NCBI RefSeq assembly: GCF_019393635.1
Contig: NC_057861.1
Location: forward strand, 542,820,211 to 542,884,210
Reading direction: 5' to 3'
Length of the DNA: 64,000 nt
Source: Dromiciops gliroides
Taxonomy: Eukaryota; Chordata; Mammalia; Microbiotheria; Microbiotheriidae
Shown here: positions 11,632 through 22,990 of the stretch, one piece after another
How the letters are laid out: each line of letters starts with the position of its first letter
How positions within the stretch are numbered: the first letter of the stretch is position 1
Program-made: the position numbers and the translations under genes
The notes under the pieces: model-generated
Told to the model about the DNA's origin: nothing
Seen by the model: only the letters and a program-made list of their open reading frames with translations
Database searches by the model: none

Positions 11632-11798
11632 TCTACTAGGTGGCTCAATGGATAGAGCACCAGCCCTGGATTCAGAAAGACCTGAGTTCCCATGTGGCCT
11701 CAGACACTTGACACTTACTAGCTGTGTGACCCTAGGCAAGTCACTTAACCCCAATTGCCTCACACACAAAAAAAAAAAGAAAAAAAAAGAAAAAAAAG
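11632..11798 (+). mobile_element. Marsupial CORE-SINE (WSINE-like)
   Basis: Sense copy truncated at the head, with 'ctaggtggctcaatggatag' and 'gaccctaggcaagtcactta', and an A-rich tail with G interruptions. The duplication TAGTCTACTA flanks it near 11627 and 11800. Confidence 0.88.
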
Positions 11799-11934
11799 TA
11801 GTCTACTAAGGATGTGAGCTCTTTCAGGTTTTACTTCCTTTACAAACTGTGAATGCAAACTAAAATAATCTCTCTTATCTGGGATTAGTTTGATCAGGGG
11901 TTCCCTTCTACATCTGTATTTTTTCCTCTTCAAA

Positions 11935-12100
11935 TAGAATTTTGCTTTTTTTCCAATTACATGTAAAAGTTTTCAACATTAATTTTTATAAGATTTTGAG
12001 CTCCAATTTTTTCTCCCTTCCTCCCTCCCCTCCCCCCTCTCCAAGACAAGTAATCTGATATAGTTTATACACTATATCTGTATTAAATGACTTTTTAATT
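11935..12100 (-). mobile_element. LINE-1 3'-UTR fragment
   Basis: The antisense marsupial L1 3' end: 'ccaattacatgtaaaagttt', 'tttttataagattttgag', then the CT-rich 'ctcccttcctccctcccct' and 'gtaatctgatatagtttat'. The same signature recurs at 22470, 24441, 44600 and 52610. Confidence 0.75.
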
Positions 12101-12545
12101 GTGTTATAATTTATAAAGAATATGTTTAATATTTTTTGTCTTTTTACTCTACTTGGGGGGAGTATACAAATAAGATCAGAAGCTCTTTAGCACCAAAATA
12201 AAGATAACTGGTTAGCAGCAGTCTCATCAATGCTCATACATGTGTGCAAACCCCTTAACCTCTTGCCTGGTCAGGCTTCAGTCTTGACACATGGCCAAGG
12301 CAAGGGACCAGAGGCTTACTAGTTTCCTTAAGTAACTACTTCTAGGATCTCTTCTAAAAGGGGAGTAGAAAGGTACTCATTTTACAATGTAAATCAGGTT
12401 TAGGGCAACTATTTATTTCCTTCCTTGGAAAAACTCTAACATAAAAGACATATAAACATGCACAAAGACTTAAAACCTAAGAAGATAACTTACAGATACA
12501 ATTATACTTTTCTGGAAGGTTGATTTAAAACCTTAAAAACATGAA
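12101..12545. other. No recognised feature
   Basis: AT-rich DNA without coding potential and without a repeat family that I can name. Confidence 0.35.
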
Positions 12546-12551
12546 TCACTT

Positions 12552-12702
12552 AGGGGCAGCTATGTGGGGCAGTGGATAAAGCACTGGCCTTGGATTCAGG
12601 AGGACCTGAATTCAAATCCAGCCTCAGACACTTGTCGCTTACTAGCTGTGTGACCCTAGGCAAGTCACTTAACTTTCATTGCCCCTCAAACAAAACAAAA
12701 CA
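12552..12702 (+). mobile_element. Marsupial CORE-SINE (WSINE-like)
   Basis: Full sense copy from 'ggggcagctatgtggggcag' to a CAAAACAAAA-type tail. The target duplication ATGAATCACTT is visible on both sides. Confidence 0.92.
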
Positions 12703-13439
12703 AATATGAATCACTTGATGGGACTGTTGTTCATCTTGACCTTGGCTTTGTGCTGTTCTTGAACAATTTCCTAAAAGTCCCTATTTTCTGACAAGTGAGG
12801 CCAGGGGAGGTGCTTATCCTCCTGTTGGTGGTAGAACTCTCTTCTAAGAAGTATTGTCGTACCTGAAGGAAGCACCTTCCATAGTGCAGTCCTTACAACA
12901 GAGGGAGCCCAGGAAGTCTCAACTCCTGAGGCAGCCACTCCTAAAAAGTCCATCTCTCCATATCACTTTGGCCACTTTTTCACAGAAAACTAAAGACAAA
13001 GCAGGAGAGGTAGCCTGGGTTTAGGGCTTAAGCTCACTGAGACATTAACATGCTCTCTAATTGTTATATATTGACAAATCAACGTTGGTCCTCAAGAAGG
13101 TAGAAAGCATAACTCTCCATCCCTGACTCCCATTTCAAGATGTCCTATAGAGAGAGTTTCACATAGTGTAAAGACACTGCTTTTAGGGTTCACTGAGTGG
13201 TACGATAACCAATCTTCTATTTGATGATGGGATGGAGAAGAAGGTTGGGATGGGGAGGAAGGCTAAAGGCAGCACAAAGAACACTAGTTGCCCATATCTT
13301 TTACCACAGGGCCCACCAGAAAAGGCAATGGTAAATATAACAGCAGAAGAGACCTAGCTTCAACAATAATACATTTGGTGCTGGAAACCCAGCTCCAAGC
13401 ACACAGTCCATAGATGTCCTCTAGCCAGAGCTGATCAGT
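12703..13439. other. Low-repeat sequence without a recognised gene
   Basis: Composition is more balanced than in the neighbouring repeats, but no open frame above chance and no recognisable exon was found. It could be single-copy. Confidence 0.35.
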
Positions 13440-13570
13440 GCAGCTCCCTTGATTGCACCCATTCTGCTCTATATGAATATGTTGTCCATTCCTTCCCCTC
13501 TCATAGAATGTAAGATCCTCGAGGGCAGGGACCGTTTCACTTCTGACTTTGTATCCCCCATGCTTAATGA
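13440..13570 (+). mobile_element. LINE-2 3' end fragment
   Basis: The conserved L2 tail block 'atagaatgtaagatcctcga' then 'gggcagggaccgtttcac' and 'tttgtatcccccatgcttaa' is in sense. Confidence 0.7.
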
Positions 13571-13639
13571 AGGGCTCCTTCAGGAAATTGATTAGTGCTT
13601 TTAATTATCGGAAGGTCCTTCCTGAAACAAAGTCCTACT

Positions 13640-13793
13640 GTTTTTTTTTGGGGGGGGGGGCGACAATGAGGGTTAAGTGACTTGCCCAGGGTCACACAGC
13701 TAGTAAGTGTCAAGTGTCTGAGGTCAGATTTGAACTCAGGTCCTCCTGAATCCAGAGCTGTTGCTTTATCCACTGCGCCACCTAGTTGCCCCC
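13640..13793 (-). mobile_element. Marsupial CORE-SINE (WSINE-like)
   Basis: Antisense copy beginning with T and G runs, then 'gacaatgagggttaagtgac' through 'gcgccacctagttgcccc'. Confidence 0.9.
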
Positions 13794-13907
13794 AGCCCTA
13801 CCTTTTAAAAGTTATTTTGCCCAAACACCCACAAGATGCTTAGCACTATATTAGAAATTATGGATTCAAGAGTTAAGGGAAGAACATGGAATTAGATCTG
13901 ATGATGG

Positions 13908-14006
13908 TGTGGTAAAAAATTATTTGCGGTAAAAATTATTGGGGTTTTAGCTGACTCATTTGGGAGGGGCCACACCTGGCCCACCCTGAAGTTACGTATA
14001 CCTCGG

Positions 14007-14076
<70 letters not shown>

Positions 14077-14483
14077 CTTCCTGATGATGCAAGAAAGCTA
14101 GCAGACTTTCCAGGTTTTGATGAGTGAACATAATAAAACCTGCATTCCTTTGAATTAGCTTAATTGGAAATGATCTGGGGATTGCATAGACTTAGTTTAG
14201 AGTTAAGAGAATTTATCTGTATTTCTTTTTCCCTATTTCCTTATCTTTGATTTTTATTAATTTCACCTTTGCTGTTTAATTAATTCCCAAGTAATAAAAT
14301 CTGATGCTTTTGTGGAAAATAAAGCTGTAAGGCTACTTTCTTATTGGCCCAGGAGAAATATCTAAAAGGGCAGTTCAGAGGGGAGGGAGCTTTGAACCTA
14401 AAGGTCCCTCATTATTTCCAGGACCCCAATATTTTGGCGAATCACCCAATTAACGCTCCATGTATTAAATTTTGGCCCCTACA
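13908..14483 (+). mobile_element. Solo LTR, gammaretrovirus-like, TSD ATGG
   Basis: TGTGGTAAAA... to ...CCCCTACA, flanked on both sides by ATGG (13904-13907 and 14484-14487). Near the middle is a (TC)n tract of about 67 bases (14007-14073), probably grown after insertion. Downstream lie 'gaacataataaaacctgcat', a likely polyadenylation signal region, and 'gaaatatctaaaagggcagt', which is shared in reverse with the LTRs at 5399 and 39372. No internal retroviral sequence remains. Confidence 0.88.
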
Positions 14484-14786
14484 ATGGGAAGACCTGGTTT
14501 TTACTCTTCTGGAAGTATCTCCTTCAGCTGTGACAGATAATCCTACCAAGACAAAATTGTAAAATGTAGTTATCTACAGAAATTCATACAGCATAGATAC
14601 TTCTATATCTCGATACTTCTGTATCTTGGCTACTTTATTTTTGGCCTATGAATCAAACCATTCCATGCACAGTGCTAAATGTGAAGCTATGGTTACATTT
14701 GTACATTGACCATGGAAAAATTCTAACAGGACTGGTCAAAATGTTTTTAAATGTGGCCTGTGGAATAGTTAATTCCCTCAAAAAAT

Positions 14787-14925
14787 TCTAGGTGGCACAG
14801 TAGATAAAGTACTGCTTTGGATTCAGGAGGTCCTGAGTTCAAATCCAGCCTCAGACACTTGACACTTACTAGCTGTGTGACTTTGGGCAAGTCAATCAAC
14901 CCTCATTGCCCTGCCCCCCCTCAAA
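14787..14925 (+). mobile_element. CORE-SINE, 5'-truncated
   Basis: Sense copy starting at 'ctaggtggcacagtagataa' and running to 'ccctcattgccctgcccccc'. It is more diverged than most others here. Confidence 0.85.
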
Positions 14926-16184
14926 GGTTCCCATATAACATTTCTATAAGCACCCCATTTACCGTTTTCAATACAGTAACAGATATTTTGTAGGTGCTCA
15001 GACAGTAATTTTCAATTATAAGGACGATAAGAGAAATATCATGCTATGGTCATTTTGATCCATCCAGAAGTGATGAAACCTAAACCAAAAATGTTCACAG
15101 GTTTTGCTGATGCTGACATGGTAACCAGGGAGAGTTTGTGATGTCAGCAGAATCCTATCTGAGTGCTTGGGTGGATTATTGTCTACTACTTGGTGTAGAC
15201 TACTAGACCATTGAAGAATCGTCAGGTAAGCATATTTACTTATATTATTATCTTTCTTTTGGACTATTTCCAAAAAAAGTACAGATTTGTCAATGAGAAA
15301 ATTATTAAGATATCCCTGAAAACAACCTGATATTCCCCAAATCCTTCCAAAATTGATTCTCTTATTTTCTCTCACCTCATACTTCTACAATCCACTCGGT
15401 TTGCTAGACTCATCTAGATATTAACAGGACTTAGGCTCAAAGCAGATTGCCTTCTGTCAGAAGGTGGACCACATGGCTATATTCTCCTTGGTTTTGGTCT
15501 TATAAATTCAAAAGTTATTATATTTATATTTCTGAACCCAAGAAAGTATGCAGTTAGGTTACTCTTCTACTTATAATGAAGAATAACAATTATGTTGTTG
15601 CATGGTTGGAAGGAGGGAGCAGTGACCAAAACGTCAGAACCTTGGACAAATTTGCATTAAAAACTGAGCTCTTTTCATAATAGAGCTCACACACTTTGAG
15701 CTTGGAATTCTTTCATCTATGCTTTGGTTCTTCACTTTACCTAGTACAACATAGGGCATGGTTAAAATATTTGTGGTAGGGGAGAACTCTAGAAATGGGG
15801 GAATATGAGACTATAAGCTACCACTCCTGTGGTTCCAAATCTTGCCTCCCTATCCAATCACTGAAATGTTCTTCTTTGAAGGAAAATGGCATGTCTGTTG
15901 ACCATCTCTCAAACATTGCTACTAATCATAGACACTGATAGTATATTTTTCTTGGAAGCAGATAGGAAGAGCCAACCTACAATCAAGTGGATTAAGGCAT
16001 TTATTTTCCCACCTGTGAGAAGTGATAGTTTATTGGGCAACTCAATTGACCAGTGTCAACTCTTCCCTCCCTTTTCCCAGGCTATATTTCCACTTAAAAT
16101 TTTGTAAATAAAACAGATGTCTTGATGAAAAGTCATGTGTAAATCAGATTTGTAAATCAAATTATCTTTTTTTTCATTGATTTA
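14926..16184. other. No gene or repeat recognised
   Basis: About 1.25 kb without a known element. A 119-codon minus-strand frame (15375-15016) and a 73-codon plus frame show no family signature, no signal peptide and no splice context, and are treated as chance. The block may be single-copy. Confidence 0.35.
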
Positions 16185-16325
16185 CATTAGTCAATTCAAT
16201 CTAAGTCAACAAACATTTATTAAGTACCTCCTATGTGCCAGGAACTTAATAGAAATGTGAATACAAAGGCAAAAATGAAACAGTCTCTATTCTCATGAAG
16301 CTTACATTCTAATAGGGATAATAAA
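16185..16325 (+). repeat. MIR/L3-like relic
   Basis: The block 'caacaaacatttattaagta' followed by 'cctcctatgtgccaggaact' and 'catgaagcttacattctaat' is the head of the same repeat type seen at 18661 and 59197. Confidence 0.55.
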
Positions 16326-16407
16326 TGTCAGCGCAGGATTTCAATCTAGGTCTTTAGAATCCAAGTCCGGCCCTCTACACCTAAGTTCATGGGCAAGAAC
16401 TCCTATT

Positions 16408-16797
16408 TGGGGGTCCTTAACATGGGTACATCTTGCTTTTTACTTTTGTGTGGATGCGCATGTTTACAAAATAAACTCCATTTTATTTGCTTGAGGGGGA
16501 GAAGGGTAACTTGCTGGAGGAAAAGCTTGTGTAGCATAATAAGATATTAGCATCTATCTCCTAGACTTCCTAGATGGACAGGAGCAGTTTCTGATGGAAC
16601 AATTGGATGACTCACTTTCTTTTTTTTTTTTTTTTTTCAGGGCAATGAGGGTTAAGTGACTTGCCCAGGCAGCTAGGTGGCACACTAAATGACTCACTGT
16701 CTACTAGAGAGGAGATAAATTTAAATGCAGAGAGAAACATGTTTTCAGGCATAGCCAAGATGGGAATTTTTTTTGCTACGCATATTTATGATGTAGG
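16408..16797 (+). repeat. Unnamed 0.4-kb repeat, copy 1
   Basis: It shares ordered blocks with 18772-19075: 'taagatattagcatctatct', 'ccatttt', 'gataaatttaaatgcagaga' and 'ttttcaggcatagcca'. Each copy follows a MIR/L3-like fragment and runs into a pyrimidine tract. A rearranged SINE piece (16621-16685) interrupts this copy. Confidence 0.6.
16621..16685 (-). repeat. Rearranged CORE-SINE remnant
   Basis: Poly-T and the antisense CORE 'gttaagtgacttgcccag' join directly to the sense head 'gcagctaggtggcaca', so about 100 bases of the middle are missing and the two ends are in opposite orientation. Confidence 0.65.
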
Positions 16798-16988
16798 TCT
16801 TCCTTCCTTCCTTCCTTCCTTCCTTCCTTCCTTCCTTCCTTCCTTCCCTCTTTCCTTCCTTCTTTTCTCTTTCCTTCCTTCCTTCCCTCTCTCCACTTTC
16901 CCCTTCCCTCTCTTCCCTTCGCCCCTCCCCCTCCTCTCCTCTCCTTCCTTTTGAAGGTGGGGTAGGGCTAGGGACAGATCATGCGAAA

Positions 16989-17039
<51 letters not shown>

Positions 17040-17145
17040 ACAAACAAATAAACAAACAACAAACAAACAAGCAAACAAATAAATAAATAAATGAATGAAT
17101 AAATGAATGAATGAATGAATGAATGAATAAATAAATAAATAAATT
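16798..17145. repeat. Microsatellite cluster (TTCC)n and (AAAT)n
   Basis: About 140 bases of TTCC/CCTT-type pyrimidine repeat precede about 160 bases of AAAT, AAAC and AATG tetranucleotides. All open frames over this stretch are translations of the repeats. High length variation between individuals is expected. Confidence 0.95.
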
Positions 17146-17504
17146 TTTGAGAAAAACATCTTAAAGAGGAAAAATAATTGTTAGAATGACTTTAGATATC
17201 CTTTACTTTTGTTTTGGATTATTTTCAACTAATAACTCCTCTTAACGCTTTAGTTTTATCTTTCTCTGCCTCCTTGCCAAGAACTTGTTAATGAGTTCTT
17301 AACAAATACTTAAATGAACTGTTTAAAAAAAAAAACACCTTAGAAAACAGTAACTAGGGAGTTTCAGTGTAAAAGGAAACTTTTAGAAGTTCATGGAGAC
17401 TATTTTAATAGGAATAATAATACACAAATTGATCTCTTTAGGTTTTTTTCAAAAGGTGAAGATGCATATATACTTAACTCTACAGTTATTTTTCAGTCAT
17501 CTCA

Positions 17505-17740
17505 GTTTGATAGAGGGAGCATGTAGTAGATAGAATAAGATCTGTACCTTGGACCAAATCCTGATGCTAACATTTGTCAGCCATGTGATCCTGGGCAAAT
17601 AATTTCACTTTCTTTGAGCCCTGGCTACCTCATTTGTACAATTGTGTTAATACTGTCTGCATTATCTACCTCAAAGAGTTGGAAGGAAGATATTTTCTAA
17701 ATTATAATGTGCTTTGTAAATGTGAGTTATTATTTAAACT
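17505..17740 (+). repeat. MIR relic
   Basis: Sense MIR with 'gccatgtgatcctgggcaaa', 'tcatttgtacaattgtgtta' and 'tgctttgtaaatgtgagtta', the CORE and 3' part of MIR. Confidence 0.7.
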
Positions 17741-17993
17741 AAGCTTTTTAATAAATTATTTTATTATATTTCAATCTGTGGGATTTAAAAATAAATAAAA
17801 GATTTTTAAAATCAGAAACAAAATGAAAGGAATTTTAAGAGGAAATTTTTAAATCCCAGTCTGATATTTTTATTCTGCATTTATAGTGATACTAACAACT
17901 CAGTCGGTCCTACTTTACATGCCATCACTTTGGTGTTTACAAAAAGTGTTTTCTTCTGTAAGAGTAGAAAAGACTATAAAACATAAAACAAAG

Positions 17994-18118
17994 GGGCAGC
18001 TAGGTGGCACCCCGGCCCTGGATTCAGGAGGACCTGAGTTCAAATTCGACCTCAGACACTTAACACTAGCTGTGTGACCCTGGGCAAGTCACTTAACCCC
18101 AATTGCCCTGCAAAAAAA
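17994..18118 (+). mobile_element. CORE-SINE with internal deletions
   Basis: 'ggggcagctaggtggcacc' jumps directly to 'ccggccctggattcaggagg', losing about 20 bases, and the CTTACTAG part is also shortened. The tail is CAAAA-rich. Confidence 0.88.
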
Positions 18119-18199
18119 CAAACAAACAAACAAAAACCAAGAAACCTAACTACCCTGAGTAGTCCTCAGAATATTTAATCTTCCTAAATACTGCTATGA

Positions 18200-18345
18200 T
18201 CATGTAATAAAAAGAGTAGCAAGCTAAGAGTCAAGGAAACAGGGTTCCAGCCTTAGCTTAGGACTGAGCAAATTATTTAATTTCTTTGGGCCTCAGTTTC
18301 CTTCTCTGTAAAATAAGAAAACTGGTCTAGATGATATCTAATGGT
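18200..18345 (+). repeat. MIR relic
   Basis: Sense MIR: 'gactgagcaaattatttaat', 'gggcctcagtttccttctct' and 'gtaaaataagaaaactggtc'. Confidence 0.7.
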
Positions 18346-18374
18346 ATAGAATTACTTTATTCTTCATAACTCCT

Positions 18375-18540
18375 CTCCTCAAAAACCTTTAATATCCCTA
18401 ATGCCTGAGGAGGAAAATATCCAAACTCCTCAGATCCTTCACAATTGGGCCCCAGACAACCTTTGTAGTCTTACCTTTCACTATTATCTTACATGAACCC
18501 TCTGTTCCTGCCAAGTTTATCTAGTCACTATTCATTGTAT
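18375..18540 (+). repeat. LINE-2-like fragment
   Basis: The block 'ccttcacaattgggccccag' with 'tacatgaaccctctgttcct' matches the L2 region just upstream of its 3' end in order and spacing. It is short and diverged. Confidence 0.45.
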
Positions 18541-18660
18541 TAAAGTACTGTTATTTAGGGGTTTTTATTTTTTTAATGGAATTTTATTTTCCAAAATATA
18601 TGTAAAAACAAAATTTTATTTTTAAAATTTTTCATGTTAGTCATGTGTAAATTATGTTGC

Positions 18661-19075
18661 ATAGTCAGTCAGTCAATAAACATTTATTAGGCACCTACTC
18701 TGTGACAGATACTGTGCTAAGTCCCTGCCTTCTACTATACCTAAAGAGTTCATAGACAGGGGCCCCATTTGGGGGCCTTCTAACATAGGTACATGCTGTT
18801 CTTGTGTGTATATGCATGTTCACCTAGTAAAGTCCATTTTCCTTGTTGGGGGCTTAAGGGGGTTTCTTGCTACTAAGGAAAGGCTCTGTAGCATCTGAGC
18901 TATTAGCATTTATCTCATAGGCTTCCTGGATGGACAAGAGCCGGTCTTCATGAGTTATCCAACTCACTTCCTGCCAGAGAGGTGATAAATTTAAAATGCA
19001 GAGATAAACATATGTTTTCAGGCATAGCCAATATGGGAATTTGTTTTGCTAGCCCTATTTATGATAAGGATCTTC
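18661..19075 (+). repeat. MIR/L3-like head plus unnamed repeat, copy 2
   Basis: 'gtcaataaacatttattagg' opens the fragment. From 18772 it follows copy 1 (16408-16797) in the same direction and in the same order, without the SINE piece. It ends in a pyrimidine tract. Confidence 0.6.
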
Positions 19076-19212
19076 CTTCCTCTCTTCTTCCCTCCCTCCT
19101 TCCCTTCTTTCTTTCCTTCCTTCTTTCTTTTCTTCATTCATTTTCCTTCCTTCTTTCCTTCTTTCATTTTCTTCTTTCCTCCTCTCCCTTCCCCTCCCCT
19201 TTCCTTTCATTT
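19076..19212. repeat. Polypyrimidine tract
   Basis: CTTT, CCTT and CTCC repeats without clean periodicity, in the same relative position as the (TTCC)n tract after repeat copy 1. Confidence 0.9.
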
Positions 19213-19724
19213 AATGTAGGAAGACAAGGATGAAAAGGATGAGAGTATAAGGGGAAGCTACTATTCAGCAGAGGGAGAGGGTGAATCCAAAGTAGTTGAG
19301 ATATAGATTGTTGACCTGGAGATCCTCTTTAAATGGAAGTGTTAGGGGGAACTCTTTGCTTCTCCCTCCATTCATAGGGATCCCAGGAATAGAATTGAGG
19401 AGGTATAAGTACCAAGGCTGATTTGATCTTGCCCAATGATGAGGTTCCTCTGGACGTGATAATGTACAAAGTAGCATAGCCAGTAGCACAGTGCCCAGAC
19501 AGAGGTGGTGCTTGGTAAATGTTGGCTAACAATATTAATTCTTTTAGGAGGAAGAGGGATTTATATAGGTATCATAAAATTATAGAGATAAAAGAAATTC
19601 TAAAAGAAGAGTTTAAATTATCTTGCCTCTAGGCACATTTACTAGATATGAATGACTTCTCTATCCCAAGAAATGCATCAAGTGGTGATTGAGGAGAGGG
19701 GAGGAAAAGTGAGACTGTCAATAA

Positions 19725-19945
19725 AATCATAGAATGGGAATTAGAAGACCCCTTAGAAAACATCTAATCCCAACATCCTTCCCAATACAGAAATTTCTTT
19801 TATGAGATCCCTGACATATGATAATTCATCTCCCAGAATCTCACTTTTTTCATCTGAGGAATAGGGATAATAATTATTGTAGCCTCTGCCTTACAGTGCT
19901 GTTGTAAGGAAAGTGCTTTGCAAATCACGATGAAAACATGATTTG
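19725..19945 (+). repeat. Two MIR-class fragments
   Basis: 'aaaatcatagaatgggaatt' with 'acatctaatcccaacatcct' is a common mammalian-wide block. Next, 'catctgaggaatagggataa' with 'gtgctttgcaaatcac' is the 3' half of MIR. Confidence 0.55.
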
Positions 19946-19989
19946 TTATGATTTTTGTATGTCTAGTCCTGACCTCTCCTCTGAGCATC

Positions 19990-20345
19990 TTCTATTTCCA
20001 GTTGCCTGTTAGACACCTCCACTTGAATGTCCATAACATTATCTTGAACACAATGTGTTACATCTTACTGTCTTGAACACACCCACATAACCTGCTTCTC
20101 CTCTTAACTTCTCCCATCTCTGTTGATGGCACCATTTCCCCCAGTCACTCAAGCTCAAAAACCAAGGCATCACCTTTGACTCATCTCTCTCACTCCCAAT
20201 ATCCAATAAGCTGCAAGTCTTATTGATTCTAGCCCCATAATATCTCACGTCTTCTTCCTCCTTCTTCTTTACTCTCACCACTACTCCCCTTGTTGAGATT
20301 CTCATTACATTCACTTAGGTTATTAAAATCCTAGAAATTCTCTCT
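19990..20345 (+). mobile_element. LINE-2 ORF2 C-terminal fragment
   Basis: 'gttagacacctccacttgaatg' resembles the L2 segment before the 3' end ('gggcatctcaaactcaacat' in the copy at 60230-61110), followed by 'catcacctttgactcatct'. The frame is broken. Confidence 0.55.
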
Positions 20346-20454
20346 GCCTCTTATATATCCCACTTCAGTCCATCCATTAAACTACTGACAGTAATTTTCA
20401 TTGTAACTTTCAACAACTCTCTATTACTTGTAATATAAAATATATGTGCATTTA

Positions 20455-20670
20455 AGGAATTTGGTGTCATCTGGGAATTCCTTTTCTCCCCAGGAGGTTT
20501 GGTCCAGGAATTTCTCAGCTTGTCTAGGAATTCCTCGATTGCTATGCCTGTGCCCGAAGTCACTGCTGTTTCTCTGGTTACATAGTTTCTCATTGCCTGA
20601 GGAGATAGGAGTTCTTGGGGATGTCTGTGGTTCCCTGAAGGCCTCTCTCCATCCCTTCACCCCTGAACCC
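20455..20670. repeat. Repeat shared with 49399-49540
   Basis: 'caggaggtttggtccaggaa' here and 'caggaggtttggtcctagaa' near 49423 are followed by similarly ordered sequence, so both belong to one unnamed repeat. The open frames here are not gene-like. Confidence 0.4.
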
Positions 20671-20798
20671 CCACCACATACACACGGAGCTGAACATTTC
20701 AGGCTTCCCTTGAGATGAAAGTCTGTGTCTGAAGGTCTTCTTAGAATTCTCGGTCTGAATTAAAAAGAAAAATTAAAAAAAAAAGAATTCTCCATTTG

Positions 20799-20802
<4 letters not shown>

Positions 20803-20850
<48 letters not shown>
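20803..20850. repeat. (TC)n microsatellite
   Basis: About 24 TC units. Confidence 0.95.
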
Positions 20851-20852
<2 letters not shown>

Positions 20853-21202
20853 CTGTTTGTGCTTTTTTTAAAGGTGCACTCTAAAAGTCTGTTTCAGGTG
20901 TACCTTAGACATGACTCAATCTTACCAAATACCATGATTCAATCTATGATCCCAAATTGATCAATATCTTGCACAAGGATCCTAGAATATTCAAACACCT
21001 TGGAGGAGACATTATCATTGTCAGAAGTGACAAATATCTTGTCAATGGGAATTTTTTTTTTTTAGGAGAGAGACACAAAGAGACGTAGACACAAAGACAC
21101 AGAGACACAGAGTTTTTATGACAGGACGACAGCCTTTAATTTTGCCTGCCTCGGCCATTCTCCTTCTAATCATACCTCTATAGTAGCTGTGCTAAATTGA
21201 AT

Positions 21203-21430
21203 AAATCATCAGCATTTCCATATATTACCAACAAAATCCAGCAGGAAAACGTAGAGACATTCCTTTTAAAATAACTACAAAATGTATAAAATATACTTGG
21301 GAGTCTATTTACTAAGACACACAGGAATGACATGAACACAACTACAAAGAGCTCTTTATGGAAATAAAGATAGAACTAAATAATTAGAATAATTCATAGA
21401 AATATGAATTGTTCATGAACAAGCTGAGCA
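21203..21430 (+). mobile_element. LINE-1 ORF2 fragment, inverted arm
   Basis: Sense-strand L1 sequence ('ttttaaaataactacaaaat', 'gggagtctatttactaagac', 'agagctctttatggaaataa') that is the reverse complement of the antisense L1 at about 21868-22075. The two form a fold-back with about 440 bases between them. Confidence 0.65.
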
Positions 21431-22281
21431 CTAGACACTGAAGGCAATGACTAATACAGTGGAAAGTTCTTTGAATATGGAATTAGAGGACTAAGAGCTG
21501 CCACTTACTACTTAGTTTAACTATGGGGAAGTCACTTAATTCCAGGGTCTGAAATTCAAGAGGGAATTCAGGAAGGACTACTGGGTTCATTTTCTTCTTC
21601 TATACTGTTATCCTGATTAACTTCTCTATTTTTTAACTAGTACCAAATGTTTTTGATTATTACTGCGTTGTAGTATAACTTGAAATCTGGTACTGCTAGG
21701 GCCCCTTCCTTCCCTTTTTTCATTATTTCTCTTGAGCTTCTTGACTTTTTGTTCCTTCAGATGAATTTCACTATTTTTCCTAGATCTATAAAGTAATCCT
21801 TCAATAATTTGATTGGTATGGCACTGAACAAGTAAATTAAGCAGTATTATCATTTTTATCATATTGGCTCAGCCTATCCATGAACAATTAATATTTTTAT
21901 TAATTATTTAGTTCTATCTTTATTTCCATAAAGAGCTTTTTGTGTTCAAATAGTTCTTGTTTGTGTGTCCTGGTAAATAGACTCCCAAATACATTTTATA
22001 CATTTTGTAATTATTTTATTTTATTGTAGTTATTTTATTTTAAAAGGAAGTGCTGATGATTTATTTTATATCCTGTTTTATTTTATATCCTGCCACTTTG
22101 CTGAAGTTGTATTCATTAATTTTTAATTGACTTTCTAGAGTGAAATAAGTAAACCTGCATATCATTTGCAAAAAGTGATAATGTTCTTTCTTCTTTGCTT
22201 ATGCTTATTCCCTTAATATCTTATTGATATAGCTAATAATATCTAGCACCATTTCAAATAATAATAATAGTAATAATGGAC

Positions 22282-22455
22282 ATCCTTGCTTTGTTGTTGT
22301 TGTTGTTCAGTCATTTCAGTTATGTTCAACTCTTTGTGACCCCATTTGGTATTTTCTTGGCAAAGATACTGTAATGATTTGCTATTTCCTTCTCAAGTGC
22401 ATTTTACAGATGAGGTAACTGAGGCAAACAGGTCTAAATGACTTGCCCAGGTCCT
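22282..22455 (-). mobile_element. MAR1-like CORE-SINE (long form)
   Basis: 'ttgttgttgttcagtcattt', 'gttcaactctttgtgacccc' and 'gatgaggtaactgaggcaaa' show the longer marsupial CORE-SINE with the CAACAACAA tail, here antisense and cut short at 'gacttgcccagg'. Confidence 0.8.
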
Positions 22456-22469
22456 TGCTTCACTCTTTT

Positions 22470-22990
22470 TTTTTTAATAAAAGTATTTTATTATTTTCCA
22501 TTTACATGTAGAGATAGTTTTCAACATTTGTTTTTATAAGATTTCCAATTTCAAATTTTTCTCCCTCCCTCCCCCCCTCCCCTAGACAGCAGGTAATCTG
22601 ATATAGGTTATGTATATATATAATAACATTAACCATATTTCTGCATTAGTCATGTTATAAGAATCAGAGCAAAAAGGAAAAACCTCAAAAAAGAAAAACT
22701 ACAGCACCAAAACCAAAAGAAATAGTATGGTTCAACCAGCATCCATATTCCACAGTTCTTTTTTTTTTTTTCTGGATTTGGAGAGCCTTTTCCATCATGA
22801 GTCCTTTGGAACTTTCTTGTACCATTGTATTGGTGAGAAGAATCTAGTCTATCACAGTTGATCAACACATAATGTTGATGATACTGTGTACAATGTTCTG
22901 GTTCTGCTCATCTCACTCATTATCAGTTCATACAAGTCCTTCCAGGTTTCTTTGAACTCCTCCTGCTCATCCTTTCCTACAGCACAATCT
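22470..22990 (-). mobile_element. LINE-1 3' end insertion
   Basis: Antisense 3' UTR signature with poly-T start, 'ccatttacatgtagagatag', the CT-rich block, and 'gatcaacacataatgttgat'. It ends near 'cagcacaatc', where the older L1 resumes with 'ttgcttcactct'. 'cttgcttcactct' also ends the left flank at about 22468, which gives a target duplication. Confidence 0.7.

Noticed and set aside
16661..17159. Phe/Leu/Ser and Tyr/Leu-rich frames
   Set aside because: Translations of the TTCC and AAAT microsatellites.
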